Positions 1-9,189 of a stretch of 64,000 bases of DNA are shown here, in pieces. Position 1 is the stretch's first letter, and every line of letters starts with the position of its first letter. Source of the stretch: Candidatus Bathyarchaeota archaeon (lineage in GTDB: Archaea > Thermoproteota > Bathyarchaeia > Bathyarchaeales > Bathyarchaeaceae). The stretch lies in assembly GCA_026967815.1 (NCBI GenBank), contig JAPUUO010000001.1, positions 11,662 to 75,661 of the forward strand, in the 5' to 3' direction. The notes under the pieces were generated by a model. The model was not told where the DNA came from and made no database searches. It worked only from the letters and a program-made list of their open reading frames with translations. The position numbers were made by a program, and so were the translations under genes.

Positions 1-171
1 GACATTGGCGAACACGTCAACTACCTGCTCCTGCATCTGCCCGAACTGCGGTGCTGTCGGGAACTTGTAGACAGGCTGCGTTACCTGCGTGATGCTGCCG
101 ATTTCAATACGCGGCACACTCTCTTTATAGAGGATATAGATTGGTTGGTTTACTCTTGCTGACTGAAACAT
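1..171 (-). CDS. Hypothetical protein, 3' end cut by window
   Basis: Open from an ATG at 171 to the window edge (57 codons seen). The visible part begins MFQSARVNQPIYILYKE and contains no membrane segment or motif I recognise. It is the last visible gene of the minus-strand late operon, 57 nt after the next gene's stop, so a structural or end-of-operon phage role is possible but unproven. The C-terminus lies outside the window. Confidence 0.6.
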   Translation of the reverse strand, partial: MFQSARVNQPIYILYKESVPRIEIGSITQVTQPVYKFPTAPQFGQMQEQVVDVFANV

Positions 172-227
172 ATCTTGGTTTGTGAATTGATAGAAGTGTG
201 AGGGGAGTTTCACCCCTCACGGATTGT

Positions 228-713
228 TTACTCTGTCGGCGTTGTCGCTGCCGCCCCTGCCGTGTTGGTGAACTCCACGAAGCGTGCCACTCCGCGCCTC
301 TTGTCTAGGTACAGAAGCCTCTCTGTTGTTCCCTGCACGTTCGCCCCGGTCACGTTATTGCCCTGCGAGTCCACTACGGGCACCCTTGTAGAGGTCGAGC
401 CTGTAGTAGCTCCCGTCGTCGAGGTCGTGGTGCTTCCACCCGGTATCGCGATATGGATAGGGAAGCCCTCGCCGCCTGTAGGCACGTCCGCATGGATAGT
501 CAGCAGGATAAGACTCTCGCACGGCAATTCGCGGTACTCGCACGGATTGAAGCCGTAGACCACCTGCGAAGCGGTGGTGTCGAGCACAACGGAGTTGGTG
601 CTGATTTTATATATGCCTCCTACGTCTATGCGTTTGAGGCGGCTGTGTGGCTGCTGCGGAATCACCCCCATAGGAGGCATCCACCAATACGGATTCATTG
701 CGTTAGGATACAT
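228..713 (-). CDS. Hypothetical phage protein, Thr/Gly-rich middle
   Basis: 161 residues, family not recognised. The N-terminus is aromatic and proline-rich (YPNAMNPYWWMPPMG), residues 30-80 look like beta strands, and residues 90-125 are a Ser/Thr/Gly low-complexity stretch (STTTSTTGATTGSTST). No signal peptide. It lies in the minus-strand late operon downstream of the lysis genes. The low-complexity linker between beta-like segments is compatible with a surface or fibre protein, but this is inference only. Confidence 0.65.
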   Translation of the reverse strand: MYPNAMNPYWWMPPMGVIPQQPHSRLKRIDVGGIYKISTNSVVLDTTASQVVYGFNPCEYRELPCESLILLTIHADVPTGGEGFPIHIAIPGGSTTTSTTGATTGSTSTRVPVVDSQGNNVTGANVQGTTERLLYLDKRRGVARFVEFTNTAGAAATTPTE

Positions 714-738
714 AGCTAATCTTGTTTAGGGTTAAGAA

Positions 739-1164
739 TCAGCATCCGCATCCGTTAGCATAGGGGGCGACACCGAAGCTGACGGGTTGTGAGTACGACA
801 CAGGCACAAGGTTGCTCATCGCAGGGATGTAGGGGATGTTCACAGTCGGGGGTTGTTTGCAGGCTATGTCGGAAAGCTGCTTGTAAATAGGAGCGAGTTC
901 AGCCTGACGTTCCGAGCGGGCGGTGAGAGTGGCGATGATGCGGTCTTTCTCCGCAAGTTCACGGTCTTTGCGGCTGTCTTCGATGGCGTCGAGCTTCAGA
1001 AGCTCCTCCACGCCGGTACCCAGTTCCACAAGACGGCGAAGATACTTGCGCACCGTGTTGCGCGCTACGCCCGTCAGGTTGCTGATGCTTTTTGCTCCGG
1101 TGCCGCTGCCGTGACAGCGTAGCACCTGTCTTAGTTTGTTCATGCTTAGTCTTCGATTTGCCAT
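739..1164 (-). CDS. IstA-like helix-turn-helix protein, no transposase domain
   Basis: 141 residues. Residues 8-45 (MNKLRQVLRCHGSG then SISNLTGVARNTVRKYLRR) closely resemble the N-terminal HTH of IS21-family IstA transposases. The rest is different: a charged helix (about 55-90) and a Pro/Val tail ending CGC, with no DDE catalytic core. It is therefore a stand-alone DNA-binding protein, either a truncated IstA or a domesticated one. Four 24-bp-spaced repeats lie just upstream (1244-1326) and may be its binding sites. Start at 1164 or the second Met at 1143. Confidence 0.65.
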   Translation of the reverse strand: MANRRLSMNKLRQVLRCHGSGTGAKSISNLTGVARNTVRKYLRRLVELGTGVEELLKLDAIEDSRKDRELAEKDRIIATLTARSERQAELAPIYKQLSDIACKQPPTVNIPYIPAMSNLVPVSYSQPVSFGVAPYANGCGC

Positions 1165-1243
1165 CCATTATATGTTTTATGTATTTTTAACATATAATAT
1201 AGCCTCAAGACTCCTTTCCCGCAATCTTTTTTCCTCTTTTTCA

Positions 1244-1326
1244 GGGGGCAATTTCAATGAGCAGCACGGGGTCAATTTAGTTGGGTTTTAGGGGGGCAGT
1301 TTCTTTGACCACAACGGGGTTAATTT
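1244..1326. repeat. Four 24-bp-spaced repeats resembling an IS21-type end
   Basis: The 11-mer GGGG(T/G)(C/T)A(A/G)TTT occurs at 1244, 1268, 1292 and 1316, exactly 24 bp apart. On the minus strand it reads AAAYTRMCCCC, the motif type that IS21-family elements carry in multiple copies at their ends for IstA binding. The gene just downstream on the minus strand encodes an IstA-like HTH, so this is either a relic left end of an IS21 element or a retained operator array. No matching right end was seen. Confidence 0.6.
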
Positions 1327-1383
1327 AACTGAGTTTTTCCAGTTTAGGTTTGGAAGAGTTAGACGGCTCAGAGGTTGCAGGGG

Positions 1384-1881
1384 CTATTTTACTGCCCGCT
1401 TCGGAGGCTCGTATTTCAGTCCGGTCAGTTTGTTGTTCGGCGGCTTGCGCCCGCGCTCGTCTTTGCAGTCAGTGCGCTCACAACGCCATTGTTTCAGATA
1501 TTCAACGAGTGTGTTGAGGTAGCCGTTTTCTGCGGCGAGCCTCGCTATCTCGTCCTTGTCGGCATTGCGTCCGTGCTCGGAGTCTATCAGCTGTGAGGTG
1601 AGTTTGCGTATCTGCTCGGTCTTGCCGTCGAGAGCCTTGTTCTGCTCGGCTATCCGCTCGGCGTTGTCTTTCTCCATCTTGATATAGATGTCAAGGCTCT
1701 GCTGCTGGTGCGTTATCTGCATATGCAGCCTTTCAACCTCGGCCTTGTCGGCATCATGCTCGGCAAGCTCGGTCTCGGCATAGTCCTTGCGCTTTCGGTG
1801 GGGTAGGGCGAAGTGCATGATTATGTCCCCGACAAAACCGATGCCCAGCACGCTCAACACTATTGTCTGTAATACTTCCAT
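1384..1881 (-). CDS. Membrane-anchored coiled-coil protein, possible inner-membrane spanin
   Basis: 165 residues. One N-terminal membrane segment (about 5-27, VLQTIVLSVLGIGFVGDIIM) is followed by a long charged coiled coil (about 35-130) and a basic Pro-rich tail. This is the layout of Rz-type i-spanins, which span the periplasm in the last step of lysis. It follows the lipoprotein gene by 3 nt, in a cassette with an amidase endolysin. A holin or unrelated membrane-protein role is not excluded. Confidence 0.6.
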   Translation of the reverse strand: MEVLQTIVLSVLGIGFVGDIIMHFALPHRKRKDYAETELAEHDADKAEVERLHMQITHQQQSLDIYIKMEKDNAERIAEQNKALDGKTEQIRKLTSQLIDSEHGRNADKDEIARLAAENGYLNTLVEYLKQWRCERTDCKDERGRKPPNNKLTGLKYEPPKRAVK

Positions 1882-1884
1882 CGC

Positions 1885-2439
1885 TTATTTCCTGAATTTC
1901 TTTATGACTAAACCTGTTGCAGCGACCGCAGCGACAATCACCGCAGCGGCCAGGCAGATTGCTGAGGCATCGGGCGGCTTGCTGACGGCGGTTGTCTCCT
2001 TGGCCTCGTCCTCGGTAGCCTCGTGGGTGGTGCGTCTCTCGGACATGACTGCTGACGAGTCGGCGGTCTCGGCGTGGTGAAGCTCCGCGCTGCCTTTGCC
2101 GGCGGTCAGGCTGTCGGCCTCGGCCATCATACGCGGCGCGTGTATGACCGCGCCTGACGGGAGGGTGACACTGTTGGCCACAAGCTGCATCTTCAAGTGC
2201 CGCATGGCCAGCGTCAGCCAGTTAATCACGCCGCTATCTGTGCGAGTGTAACGCACCACCGACGAGTCCACCGTCTGAGCTGCGCTGTCCCTTTCCGTGC
2301 GTTGTGTGTGCTTCTGAGAGGAACATCCCCCCAGGGTTATCATCAGCACCAACAGGATGATGATGACCGCCACGCAGCCGCCCATCACGCGGTTCTGCGT
2401 CCGCTGCTCCCTCTCGATGTCAAATCTGTCTCGTGGCAT
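1885..2439 (-). CDS. Candidate unimolecular spanin (lipobox plus C-terminal membrane segment)
   Basis: 184 residues. The N-terminal hydrophobic stretch (about 19-37) ends in a lipobox (ITLGGCSS, acylated Cys near 39). The C-terminus has a second membrane segment (about 158-179) followed by KKFRK. An outer-membrane lipoprotein that also has a C-terminal inner-membrane anchor is the defining layout of u-spanins such as phage T1 gp11, which fuse the two membranes at lysis. It lies directly after the endolysin gene (2-nt gap). The N-region before the signal core is long, which is the main caveat. Confidence 0.55.
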   Translation of the reverse strand: MPRDRFDIEREQRTQNRVMGGCVAVIIILLVLMITLGGCSSQKHTQRTERDSAAQTVDSSVVRYTRTDSGVINWLTLAMRHLKMQLVANSVTLPSGAVIHAPRMMAEADSLTAGKGSAELHHAETADSSAVMSERRTTHEATEDEAKETTAVSKPPDASAICLAAAVIVAAVAATGLVIKKFRK

Positions 2440-2441
2440 GG

Positions 2442-2891
2442 TCAGATGTTTTTATATTCAGGTATAGCATCAAAGCAGGGGCATTCCTTGACACGTTCCC
2501 ACGGGTCGATGATACCGTTGTGGTTGCGGTCCACGCTCGCAATGTCGCGGTGCCCGAGGATGCGGGCATGGGGATAGCGCATGCGAAGCTCGCGCAGCAG
2601 ACGCACGAGGGCTTCCTTCTGTTGCGCCGTGCGGTTGTCTGTGCCGCGCCCCTTGCCGTCTATGCCGCCCACGTATGCTATGTTTATGCTGTCTCCGTTG
2701 TGGCCTCTCACCCCGTTGCTTATCCTGTCCTCCGCGAGGGTGCATACGGTGTGTCCGTCACGTTCCACTATGTAGTGGTAGCCCGGGGCTTTCCACCCGA
2801 GCTGGGTGCGGTGGTAGCGGACGATGTCGTCCGCGCTCTGTGTCTGCGCCCCTGCGGTGCAGTGGACGACGATGTTGTTGATCTTTCTCAT
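2442..2891 (-). CDS. Endolysin, N-acetylmuramoyl-L-alanine amidase (Amidase_2)
   Basis: 149 residues from ATG at 2891 (MRKINNIVVHCTAG). Amidase_2/PGRP fold hallmarks: zinc His in IVVHCTAG, the Tyr of GYHYIVERDG, and the second His/Asp set in ILGHRDIASVDRN. It cleaves the amide bond between N-acetylmuramic acid and L-Ala in peptidoglycan to release virions. There is no signal peptide, so export would need a holin. The frame stays open upstream, but that part is a shadow of the neighbouring gene's region, so the internal ATG is preferred. Confidence 0.9.
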   Translation of the reverse strand: MRKINNIVVHCTAGAQTQSADDIVRYHRTQLGWKAPGYHYIVERDGHTVCTLAEDRISNGVRGHNGDSINIAYVGGIDGKGRGTDNRTAQQKEALVRLLRELRMRYPHARILGHRDIASVDRNHNGIIDPWERVKECPCFDAIPEYKNI

Positions 2892-2953
2892 AAAATATGG
2901 TATGAATGGTGTTAATGCTATGCTGTCGGTCAGCGCGTCGCCGTATGAAAGGC

Positions 2954-3205
2954 TCACTCCGCGCCCTCCCCGGTGGCCGTGCCGCCGTTCGCGGCCTGTT
3001 CCTCGGCCTCCTGTGCCAGTCTGCGCTGTTCCTGTTCCCATGCCTCCACCTCGGAATCAGTGACCTCCGAGTAGTTGTCGGGCGAGTCCCCCTGCCCCAG
3101 ATAGGCCGTCGTGGTGGCCGTGGAGAGGTCGCCGAGATATACGATGCGGTATCCGTCGGCTACTGTGAGTTTGCGCATGCCGTTTGCTGTTGTTGTCTGT
3201 TGCAT
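2954..3205 (-). CDS. Small acidic phage protein
   Basis: 83 residues, family not recognised. N-terminal half resembles a small beta domain (KLTVADGYRIVYLGDL), C-terminal half is an acidic helix ending in a Gly/Ala/Glu tail. It sits between the tape measure gene and the endolysin, and is separated from the tape measure stop by about 90 nt. Confidence 0.6.
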   Translation of the reverse strand: MQQTTTANGMRKLTVADGYRIVYLGDLSTATTTAYLGQGDSPDNYSEVTDSEVEAWEQEQRRLAQEAEEQAANGGTATGEGAE

Positions 3206-3296
3206 GATTCGTTATTATGTATGTTAATATTCTTTTTGATTATATAATGCAAACTGATATTTAGTGTGTTGAGTAATCATATCTCATATCCCGCCA

Positions 3297-6200
3297 TCAT
3301 GTCGTGTATCGCGAGTTGACAGCCCAGCTCCCCCCCCTCGTCGTCACCACCCTCCCCAGCAGGGTGTGTATCTCCGCTATGTGGTGCTCTATCCTCGGCA
3401 GACTGCTCAGGTGAGCGTTCGCCGTCTCCATCATCGGCGTGTAGTCTATAGTTCCAGTCACCCCTGCTCCTGTAGTCCCGGCCTCCATAAGCCGCCTGAT
3501 AGCCCACACATTCTCGTTCACCATCGCCATGTAGTGCGTCTGCGTCGTCAGAGCTGCCGTGTTCGCGTTAACCTCCTCGCTCGTCGCCGACCCTACGGAC
3601 TTCGCTATTCCGCGTGCCTCCTCCGCATCGCCACGGCTCTGGTAGCCCCACTGCTCAGCCCACGCCATGATGGCGGCTCCGGCAGCGTTCGCGTCGCGAG
3701 CACCCTTGTCCGCCGTCTCCATCACCCTCTCCCAGAAGCCCCGGTCGTAGAAGTCCCCCTCCTCCATCCTGTCTATCATGTCGAACGTCGGCTTCAGCGC
3801 ACGCTCCATGGCCCGCGCCATCAGCCCCTCAGTCACCATGTTCTCCACCATCTCCCTGAATTTCTTCCCCATCGCATCCGCCGTGTTCCCGAACTCCCTG
3901 TAGGCCTCCACCCACGCTTTTGCAAAGTCCCTCGCCGTTGATGACAGGTCTGACCCTATCAGCTGCTCGGCCACCTTTCCTTGCAGCTCCGCCAGCCTGT
4001 CCATCGTCTCGCGGTACGAGTTCTCGTAATCCCTCAGCTTATCCTCGTCCGTTTTCTTCCCCTTGCTCCGCTCGGCCTCTGCCTGTTTTCGGTACGCTTC
4101 GGCCTGAGCTTGTAAATTTTTCTGTTGGGCTTTGATGTTCCCCACCATTTCTGACCCGAACACACGCTCCATTGCCTTTTCGAGCCGACCGTAAGCATAC
4201 TCCAGCTCCTCCAGTATCCGCTCCTGACGCTCAATCTCTTTGTTTGCCTTGCGGACTTTTGACCCCGTGAGCCATGAGCCTATGGCAGAGAAAGCTGCTA
4301 TCGCTCCACCGATTGCCAATAGCCACCAACAAGCCGCCTCGATAGCTATTGCAATAGCGAGTATGGTTGTCATTATTGTTGCCGCATTGTTCAGCCCCGA
4401 CACAAGTCCGTTTACAATATCGCCAAGTTCGCTATCTTCCGCAACACCCATCATGTCGGCGATTGTTTGTATTGAGCTTGCCGCAGAGCTGAAAGCGTTT
4501 GCCATTGCATTGACGTTCTTTGATAGTTTGGCGATAGCTGCTTTTTGAGCGTCAATGGCGTCTGTGGTGTTCTGTTCCGCTTTGTTGACCTGTTCAACAG
4601 CCTTGTTGCGCTTTTCGGTAGCTTGCGTTACTTTGGTTGTGGCATCGTTAAGGGCAAGTTGAGCCGCAACCCCCTCGTCAGTATTCAGCTTTCCCTGAGC
4701 CTCCAAGTCAGTAACACGCTGCTGTGCTATCGCTTGCTCAGCTTTGGCGGTTTGAATTGCCATATTCAGACCGACCTCTTGCTGTGCGAACTCGGCTTTT
4801 ACCCTTGCTTCTTCGGCTTCTGCTGTTCGGTAGTCCTTACGGGCTTTTGCATACTCCTTGAAGCTGTCGATTATTCCCTCTATCGGGTTCCTCGTTTCTC
4901 TCTCCTCGTTTATCTTGTCAAGTTGCTCGACAAGCGATTTCAAGCCCTCCACATTCTCAGTGTCTTTGACCGTAGCTATCATCTCCTGCAAACGCTTCTT
5001 CATACGGTCAAGAGTCTGAGTGGAAACGCGGTCAAGATCTTGGAACACCTTTATATAATCGTCGCTTGACTTAAATTCGTCAACAGCGAGTTTAGCCAAT
5101 TCCTGCGCCTGTTTGTCATAGGACAAAGACACAAGACGGTTACGCTCCTGTGGGTCACGCGTTTCCTTAATTATCTTTGCACGTTTCTCGCTCTCTCGCC
5201 GTATAATCTCCGTGCGCTGCTCCTCATAGCTCTGCGCTTTTGCCAGCTCTTTCTGCCAATTTGATATATTGGTGGCCACCTCTTTTTGACCCTCCTGCGC
5301 TATCTTCTGCGCCGTGTCACGGTTCTTTTCAATGATGTCGTTCTGATACTTCTCGTATATGTCAGCAAGCATCTTGTAGTCGATGCGCTGATTCGTCATG
5401 TCAAATACGGGTTCAAGGTCAATCACGACATCCTCCTTGCCACTCTTGAACACTTCCCGAATCTGCGCCACCGTGTCCTCAAACAGCTCCTCACCCGTAG
5501 AGCCGTAGATGCTCAACGACACACGGTTAGCCAACTCCACATCCCCCGTCTGACTAAGTATCTTCTCATAAAACTCCTTCGCAGTCTTGGTGCGCGATAT
5601 GCGGTCGGCAAGGCGTTTCAGCTCGGCTTCGATTTCTCTTTGTTGCTTGTCAATTGCGCTCTTGTCGCGCTTAAACCCAAGCTCAATAAGTATCTTGTCA
5701 GCGTTTTTGATGCCGAGGCGGTTGATTTCCTTGATAATGGCATCATACCATTTCTGCACGTCCTCGATGGTCTGCGGCACTTCAAATGCAGGGAGCTTGA
5801 ATTTGTATTTGTCTGCCATTTTCTGCATATCGGCAAAAGATGATGCGAACAGTTTTTGAGTGTCTGCCAACGCTTTTGTCTGCCCCTCTTTTCTCAGCAA
5901 GTCGTCATACTCCTTGTTGATTTGCGCCATTTTGTTGGCAATGTCGTTGAGGATTTGCAGACGCGGGTCGGATTGGCGAGTGCCACCACCAGACGTGCTT
6001 TTACCAAGAATTTCAGCCATTTTTGAATAAAATTCTTCAAGGTCTTTTGCATTCTCCAATTTATCTGCAATTTCCTTGTATGCCAATGAAATCACAGGGG
6101 TGGCGGCTAAAACTTTTGTAAGGTTTTCAACCTGTTTAGCATAATCCTTAGCGGTATCATTTATTTTCTTTCGATAGGCTTCCAGCCCCTCTGTTGCACC

Positions 6201-8936
6201 CATCATATTGCCCCTGACTTTATCGATAAGCCCCATGCTATTGGCAAGTTCCTCAAACTTACTGCGAACACTTCTGACAACTGCGTCTTTTGGCACAATT
6301 TCATTATATCCCTTTGCAATGTTATCAAGTAACTTTTTTATATCGCTGTGACCGCTACCGAGGGCATTTTTTATTGCCTGAATATTGATTGTGGCTATAT
6401 CGGCAATGTTGAATGCTTTGTCGTTATCTATGTTGAACCATTCATTTTCAATCTTGATATTCTCGGCTTTAAGAGCATCAACAATAACACCGCCCCATGT
6501 CCTTATCTGCTCCGCATTTACCTCCTGTTGATATGCGAATGTATCACTTTTAAACCCTTGTGGAATAAAGTCAGCCATGTGTTTCTTGGCATCCTCCATA
6601 GCCTTTGTATATTTGCCAAGAGCCCCTTCTAATCCTTCATAATAACTTAAAGTTCCTGAAACTTCTTCGTTGTATTTTCGGGTTGCATTCGCAAGGTCAT
6701 TGATATAACCATCTTCGGGAAATAAAGCCTTGTAGGTTATCGCAGTTGTGCCAAACATTAATGGCAGGTTCTTTCCAAACCATTCAAGGGCTTTATTCCA
6801 AAAGCCTTTTTCTTCGGCGATTGAGTTTGCAAGTTTTTCTCCCCCCTCAATCCCGGCTTCGTTAAACGCGGCCACAATCTGCTCTTTGAGCGACTTTGAG
6901 GTGTCTTGTGCTTGCTTTTCAAATTCAGCAAAGAATCGAGTACGTTCCTCAACCCCTAAACCTTGTTTATCAAACCAATCATACAGGTTCTTCATTGCGG
7001 TTATACGTTTTGCCCCAAATTCTTCCTCAATAGCACCCAATGCTTTCTGCTTTTGCTGTTGGGCGATATAATTTCGTATGGATTCAGTTAGACTTTTATA
7101 TCCCTCGGCTGCGCTATCTGCTCCACTTCTTAATTTCCGTAGATTCTCAATTGACATATCTTCAACAGGAATCATATCCTTGAATGTGCGGTGCAGCTCA
7201 TCGAGTTTGTCTTTCTGTTCTTTTGACCCATCTGCCGCCTTGATTGCAGCATCAGCAAGATATTCAAAATTGCGGACTGACTGCGAAGCCAATGTAATAC
7301 GTTCCGCGTCTATTTCGTTCAACTTACGGTCAAGACGATGTGCGTTCTCGTAGGCTTCAAACAATTTATATACGAGTGTTGTAACCGCTGTAATAGCCAA
7401 TCCGATGCCTAACCCTGCTCCAATGGATTTTGCAACTGACACAAATCCGCTTTTGAGCAAGCCCATTCGGGTAGTGGCCTTTTGCGCCGCGACTTCATCC
7501 GCTTTTGCTTTTTGCAAGGTCGCCCATGCTGCGTTTATTTCATCAACAGTTGCTTTTTCATTCAATTTCGCCAACTGTAAGACAGCAGCTTTTCTTCGCT
7601 CGGTTGCTGCCGCTGCTGCGGATTGAGCGGCTTCGACCCTTTGACTTGCAGTTGAATATTTGTATAGCGCAAGGATGGCGGCATTGGGGAGAATGAAATA
7701 TTGAGCTGTATTTGCAACGGCTTTCCAATTCCTCATCAATTCCGTCAGCAGACCAATGGCTGTTTTCATGCCTTGGTTTACGCTCTCTGTATTACCGATT
7801 TCATCGTACATTACCGAAGCAGCGTCACCAAGTTTCGCCCATAGACCGAACAATGTGTTGCCCTGCTTCTCTTGAATGTTATAGAATTGACCGCCTGCGG
7901 ATGTCATATCCTTGAATACCTCCTCAACCATTTCAAAAGAAATGGCTCGTTTGGATATTAAGTCCATGACTTCTGCGGCTGTATATCCTCGTCCGTTCAG
8001 TTCTTCGAGTTTCTTCGCCAACTTGTCAACGAGGGGTATTCCCATTTCAGTTGCCTGCCTTAATTCACTCGCGCGAAGATAACCTGTTGCGAAAACCTGC
8101 CCGAAAAATAATGTCGCACGTGACATATCCGTACCTAATCCGACGGAAATATCTGTCAGCATCTTAGTCGTGTCAAACAACTTCTTTGTCTCAACCCCAT
8201 ACGCCGCTACTTGCTTTGTATATTTTGTCAAGTCCATAATTGACACGGGCGACTTCAAAGCAAATGTCTTGATTTCGGAGAAAAGCTGATTGGCTTTGTT
8301 CGTATCTTGAATTATTGCACCGAGAGAAACCCTCTGCAATTCAAACTGAGCCGTGACCTCTCTGATATTGGTTAGGAAATTCTGTACTTGCTGAACGCTC
8401 CATACTGCCACCATTTTCTTTAGGAGGCGTTCAATATAAAAAGTTTGAGAGTCGTATGCTTTTGTTAGATTATTAACCGCAGTGGTCGCTTTATTAGCCG
8501 CTGTTGCAGACTTTTCTCTTGCGGCGGCTAATTTTAGCTCGGCTTGTTCCGCTTTTGCTGCTCTCTGACGAGCCAATTCACGGGCTGCTGCTGCTTTGGC
8601 TTCAATTTCATCAACTCTTGCACCTCGTACCTCCGCAGTTCCGACACTTCTGCTTGAATATTTCTGCACTTGTTCAAGAGCTTTGGCGAGAACCGTCAAT
8701 TCCCTCGCAAGTTCTTTGATTGCGGATTTCGTTTCGGGAGTAATTGGCTCAATCTTTAACTGAGCAAGGCGGGTCTTAACATCCGTCAAATTCTCAAAAT
8801 CGAGTTTCACCTTGACAGCTCGTTTGGCTAAGATTGACTCCAACTTAGCCGCGTACTTCTTATCCCATTCTTGCCCTGCTTCTTCGACCGCTTTTTGGAG
8901 GTCAAACCCTATCGGAAATATCAAATTATCCGCCAT
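3297..8936 (-). CDS. Tail tape measure protein
   Basis: 1879 residues. Sets tail length and is ejected ahead of the DNA in long-tailed phages. Residues about 190-400 match the tape-measure domain (ASELRQATEMGIPLVDKLAK region). There are long coiled coils and two hydrophobic patches (about residues 500-530 and 1500-1560) typical of membrane-inserting tape measures. At the usual rule of about 1.5 angstrom per residue this implies a tail near 280 nm (inference). Its usual upstream neighbours, the frameshifted tail chaperones, are separated from it by an inserted plus-strand island. Confidence 0.95.
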   Translation of the reverse strand: MADNLIFPIGFDLQKAVEEAGQEWDKKYAAKLESILAKRAVKVKLDFENLTDVKTRLAQLKIEPITPETKSAIKELARELTVLAKALEQVQKYSSRSVGTAEVRGARVDEIEAKAAAARELARQRAAKAEQAELKLAAAREKSATAANKATTAVNNLTKAYDSQTFYIERLLKKMVAVWSVQQVQNFLTNIREVTAQFELQRVSLGAIIQDTNKANQLFSEIKTFALKSPVSIMDLTKYTKQVAAYGVETKKLFDTTKMLTDISVGLGTDMSRATLFFGQVFATGYLRASELRQATEMGIPLVDKLAKKLEELNGRGYTAAEVMDLISKRAISFEMVEEVFKDMTSAGGQFYNIQEKQGNTLFGLWAKLGDAASVMYDEIGNTESVNQGMKTAIGLLTELMRNWKAVANTAQYFILPNAAILALYKYSTASQRVEAAQSAAAAATERRKAAVLQLAKLNEKATVDEINAAWATLQKAKADEVAAQKATTRMGLLKSGFVSVAKSIGAGLGIGLAITAVTTLVYKLFEAYENAHRLDRKLNEIDAERITLASQSVRNFEYLADAAIKAADGSKEQKDKLDELHRTFKDMIPVEDMSIENLRKLRSGADSAAEGYKSLTESIRNYIAQQQKQKALGAIEEEFGAKRITAMKNLYDWFDKQGLGVEERTRFFAEFEKQAQDTSKSLKEQIVAAFNEAGIEGGEKLANSIAEEKGFWNKALEWFGKNLPLMFGTTAITYKALFPEDGYINDLANATRKYNEEVSGTLSYYEGLEGALGKYTKAMEDAKKHMADFIPQGFKSDTFAYQQEVNAEQIRTWGGVIVDALKAENIKIENEWFNIDNDKAFNIADIATINIQAIKNALGSGHSDIKKLLDNIAKGYNEIVPKDAVVRSVRSKFEELANSMGLIDKVRGNMMGATEGLEAYRKKINDTAKDYAKQVENLTKVLAATPVISLAYKEIADKLENAKDLEEFYSKMAEILGKSTSGGGTRQSDPRLQILNDIANKMAQINKEYDDLLRKEGQTKALADTQKLFASSFADMQKMADKYKFKLPAFEVPQTIEDVQKWYDAIIKEINRLGIKNADKILIELGFKRDKSAIDKQQREIEAELKRLADRISRTKTAKEFYEKILSQTGDVELANRVSLSIYGSTGEELFEDTVAQIREVFKSGKEDVVIDLEPVFDMTNQRIDYKMLADIYEKYQNDIIEKNRDTAQKIAQEGQKEVATNISNWQKELAKAQSYEEQRTEIIRRESEKRAKIIKETRDPQERNRLVSLSYDKQAQELAKLAVDEFKSSDDYIKVFQDLDRVSTQTLDRMKKRLQEMIATVKDTENVEGLKSLVEQLDKINEERETRNPIEGIIDSFKEYAKARKDYRTAEAEEARVKAEFAQQEVGLNMAIQTAKAEQAIAQQRVTDLEAQGKLNTDEGVAAQLALNDATTKVTQATEKRNKAVEQVNKAEQNTTDAIDAQKAAIAKLSKNVNAMANAFSSAASSIQTIADMMGVAEDSELGDIVNGLVSGLNNAATIMTTILAIAIAIEAACWWLLAIGGAIAAFSAIGSWLTGSKVRKANKEIERQERILEELEYAYGRLEKAMERVFGSEMVGNIKAQQKNLQAQAEAYRKQAEAERSKGKKTDEDKLRDYENSYRETMDRLAELQGKVAEQLIGSDLSSTARDFAKAWVEAYREFGNTADAMGKKFREMVENMVTEGLMARAMERALKPTFDMIDRMEEGDFYDRGFWERVMETADKGARDANAAGAAIMAWAEQWGYQSRGDAEEARGIAKSVGSATSEEVNANTAALTTQTHYMAMVNENVWAIRRLMEAGTTGAGVTGTIDYTPMMETANAHLSSLPRIEHHIAEIHTLLGRVVTTRGGSWAVNSRYTT

Positions 8937-8974
8937 TGCTTATATTGTGTTGTAAAACATAGCCAATTCAGGCG

Positions 8975-9002
8975 TTTGTTTGTTGTTGTTTTTGTATCTT
9001 TG
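8975..9002 (+). promoter_or_regulatory. Bacteroidetes-type promoter for accessory genes
   Basis: TATCTTTG at 8995-9002 matches the -7 box TAnnTTTG. A TTTG lies at 8975-8978, but the 16-nt gap is shorter than the usual 19-21, so the -33 assignment is weak. The first accessory ATG is 19 nt downstream. Confidence 0.5.
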
Positions 9003-9020
9003 TGGATTAAATCAAGTTTT

Positions 9021-9188
9021 ATGAACTACTTCGACACTTTTATGGGGCTGACCCTATTGGAAGATATATTTGGTGGACTTAAAGATTTAGCCACCTCTCC
9101 CGACACTGCCAAATGGTTTTGGGGCATAGCTGTTGGGCTAATTGTGGTGTTGTCAATCTCATTATTCATCGTCAAACTTTTCTGTTGA
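9021..9188 (+). CDS. Small single-span membrane protein
   Basis: 55 residues from ATG at 9021, with one C-terminal membrane helix (about 30-53, FWGIAVGLIVVLSISLFIVKLF). It is read against the surrounding late operon from its own promoter and is followed 1 nt later by a second membrane-protein gene. Position between tail genes, opposite orientation and own promoter make it a typical moron (prophage-expressed accessory gene). Superinfection exclusion is a possible role, not shown by sequence. Confidence 0.6.
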   Translation: MNYFDTFMGLTLLEDIFGGLKDLATSPDTAKWFWGIAVGLIVVLSISLFIVKLFC

Positions 9189-9189
9189 A

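Noticed and set aside
739..1164. Active IS21 transposase
   Set aside because: Only the HTH part is present; there is no DDE domain and no istB partner.
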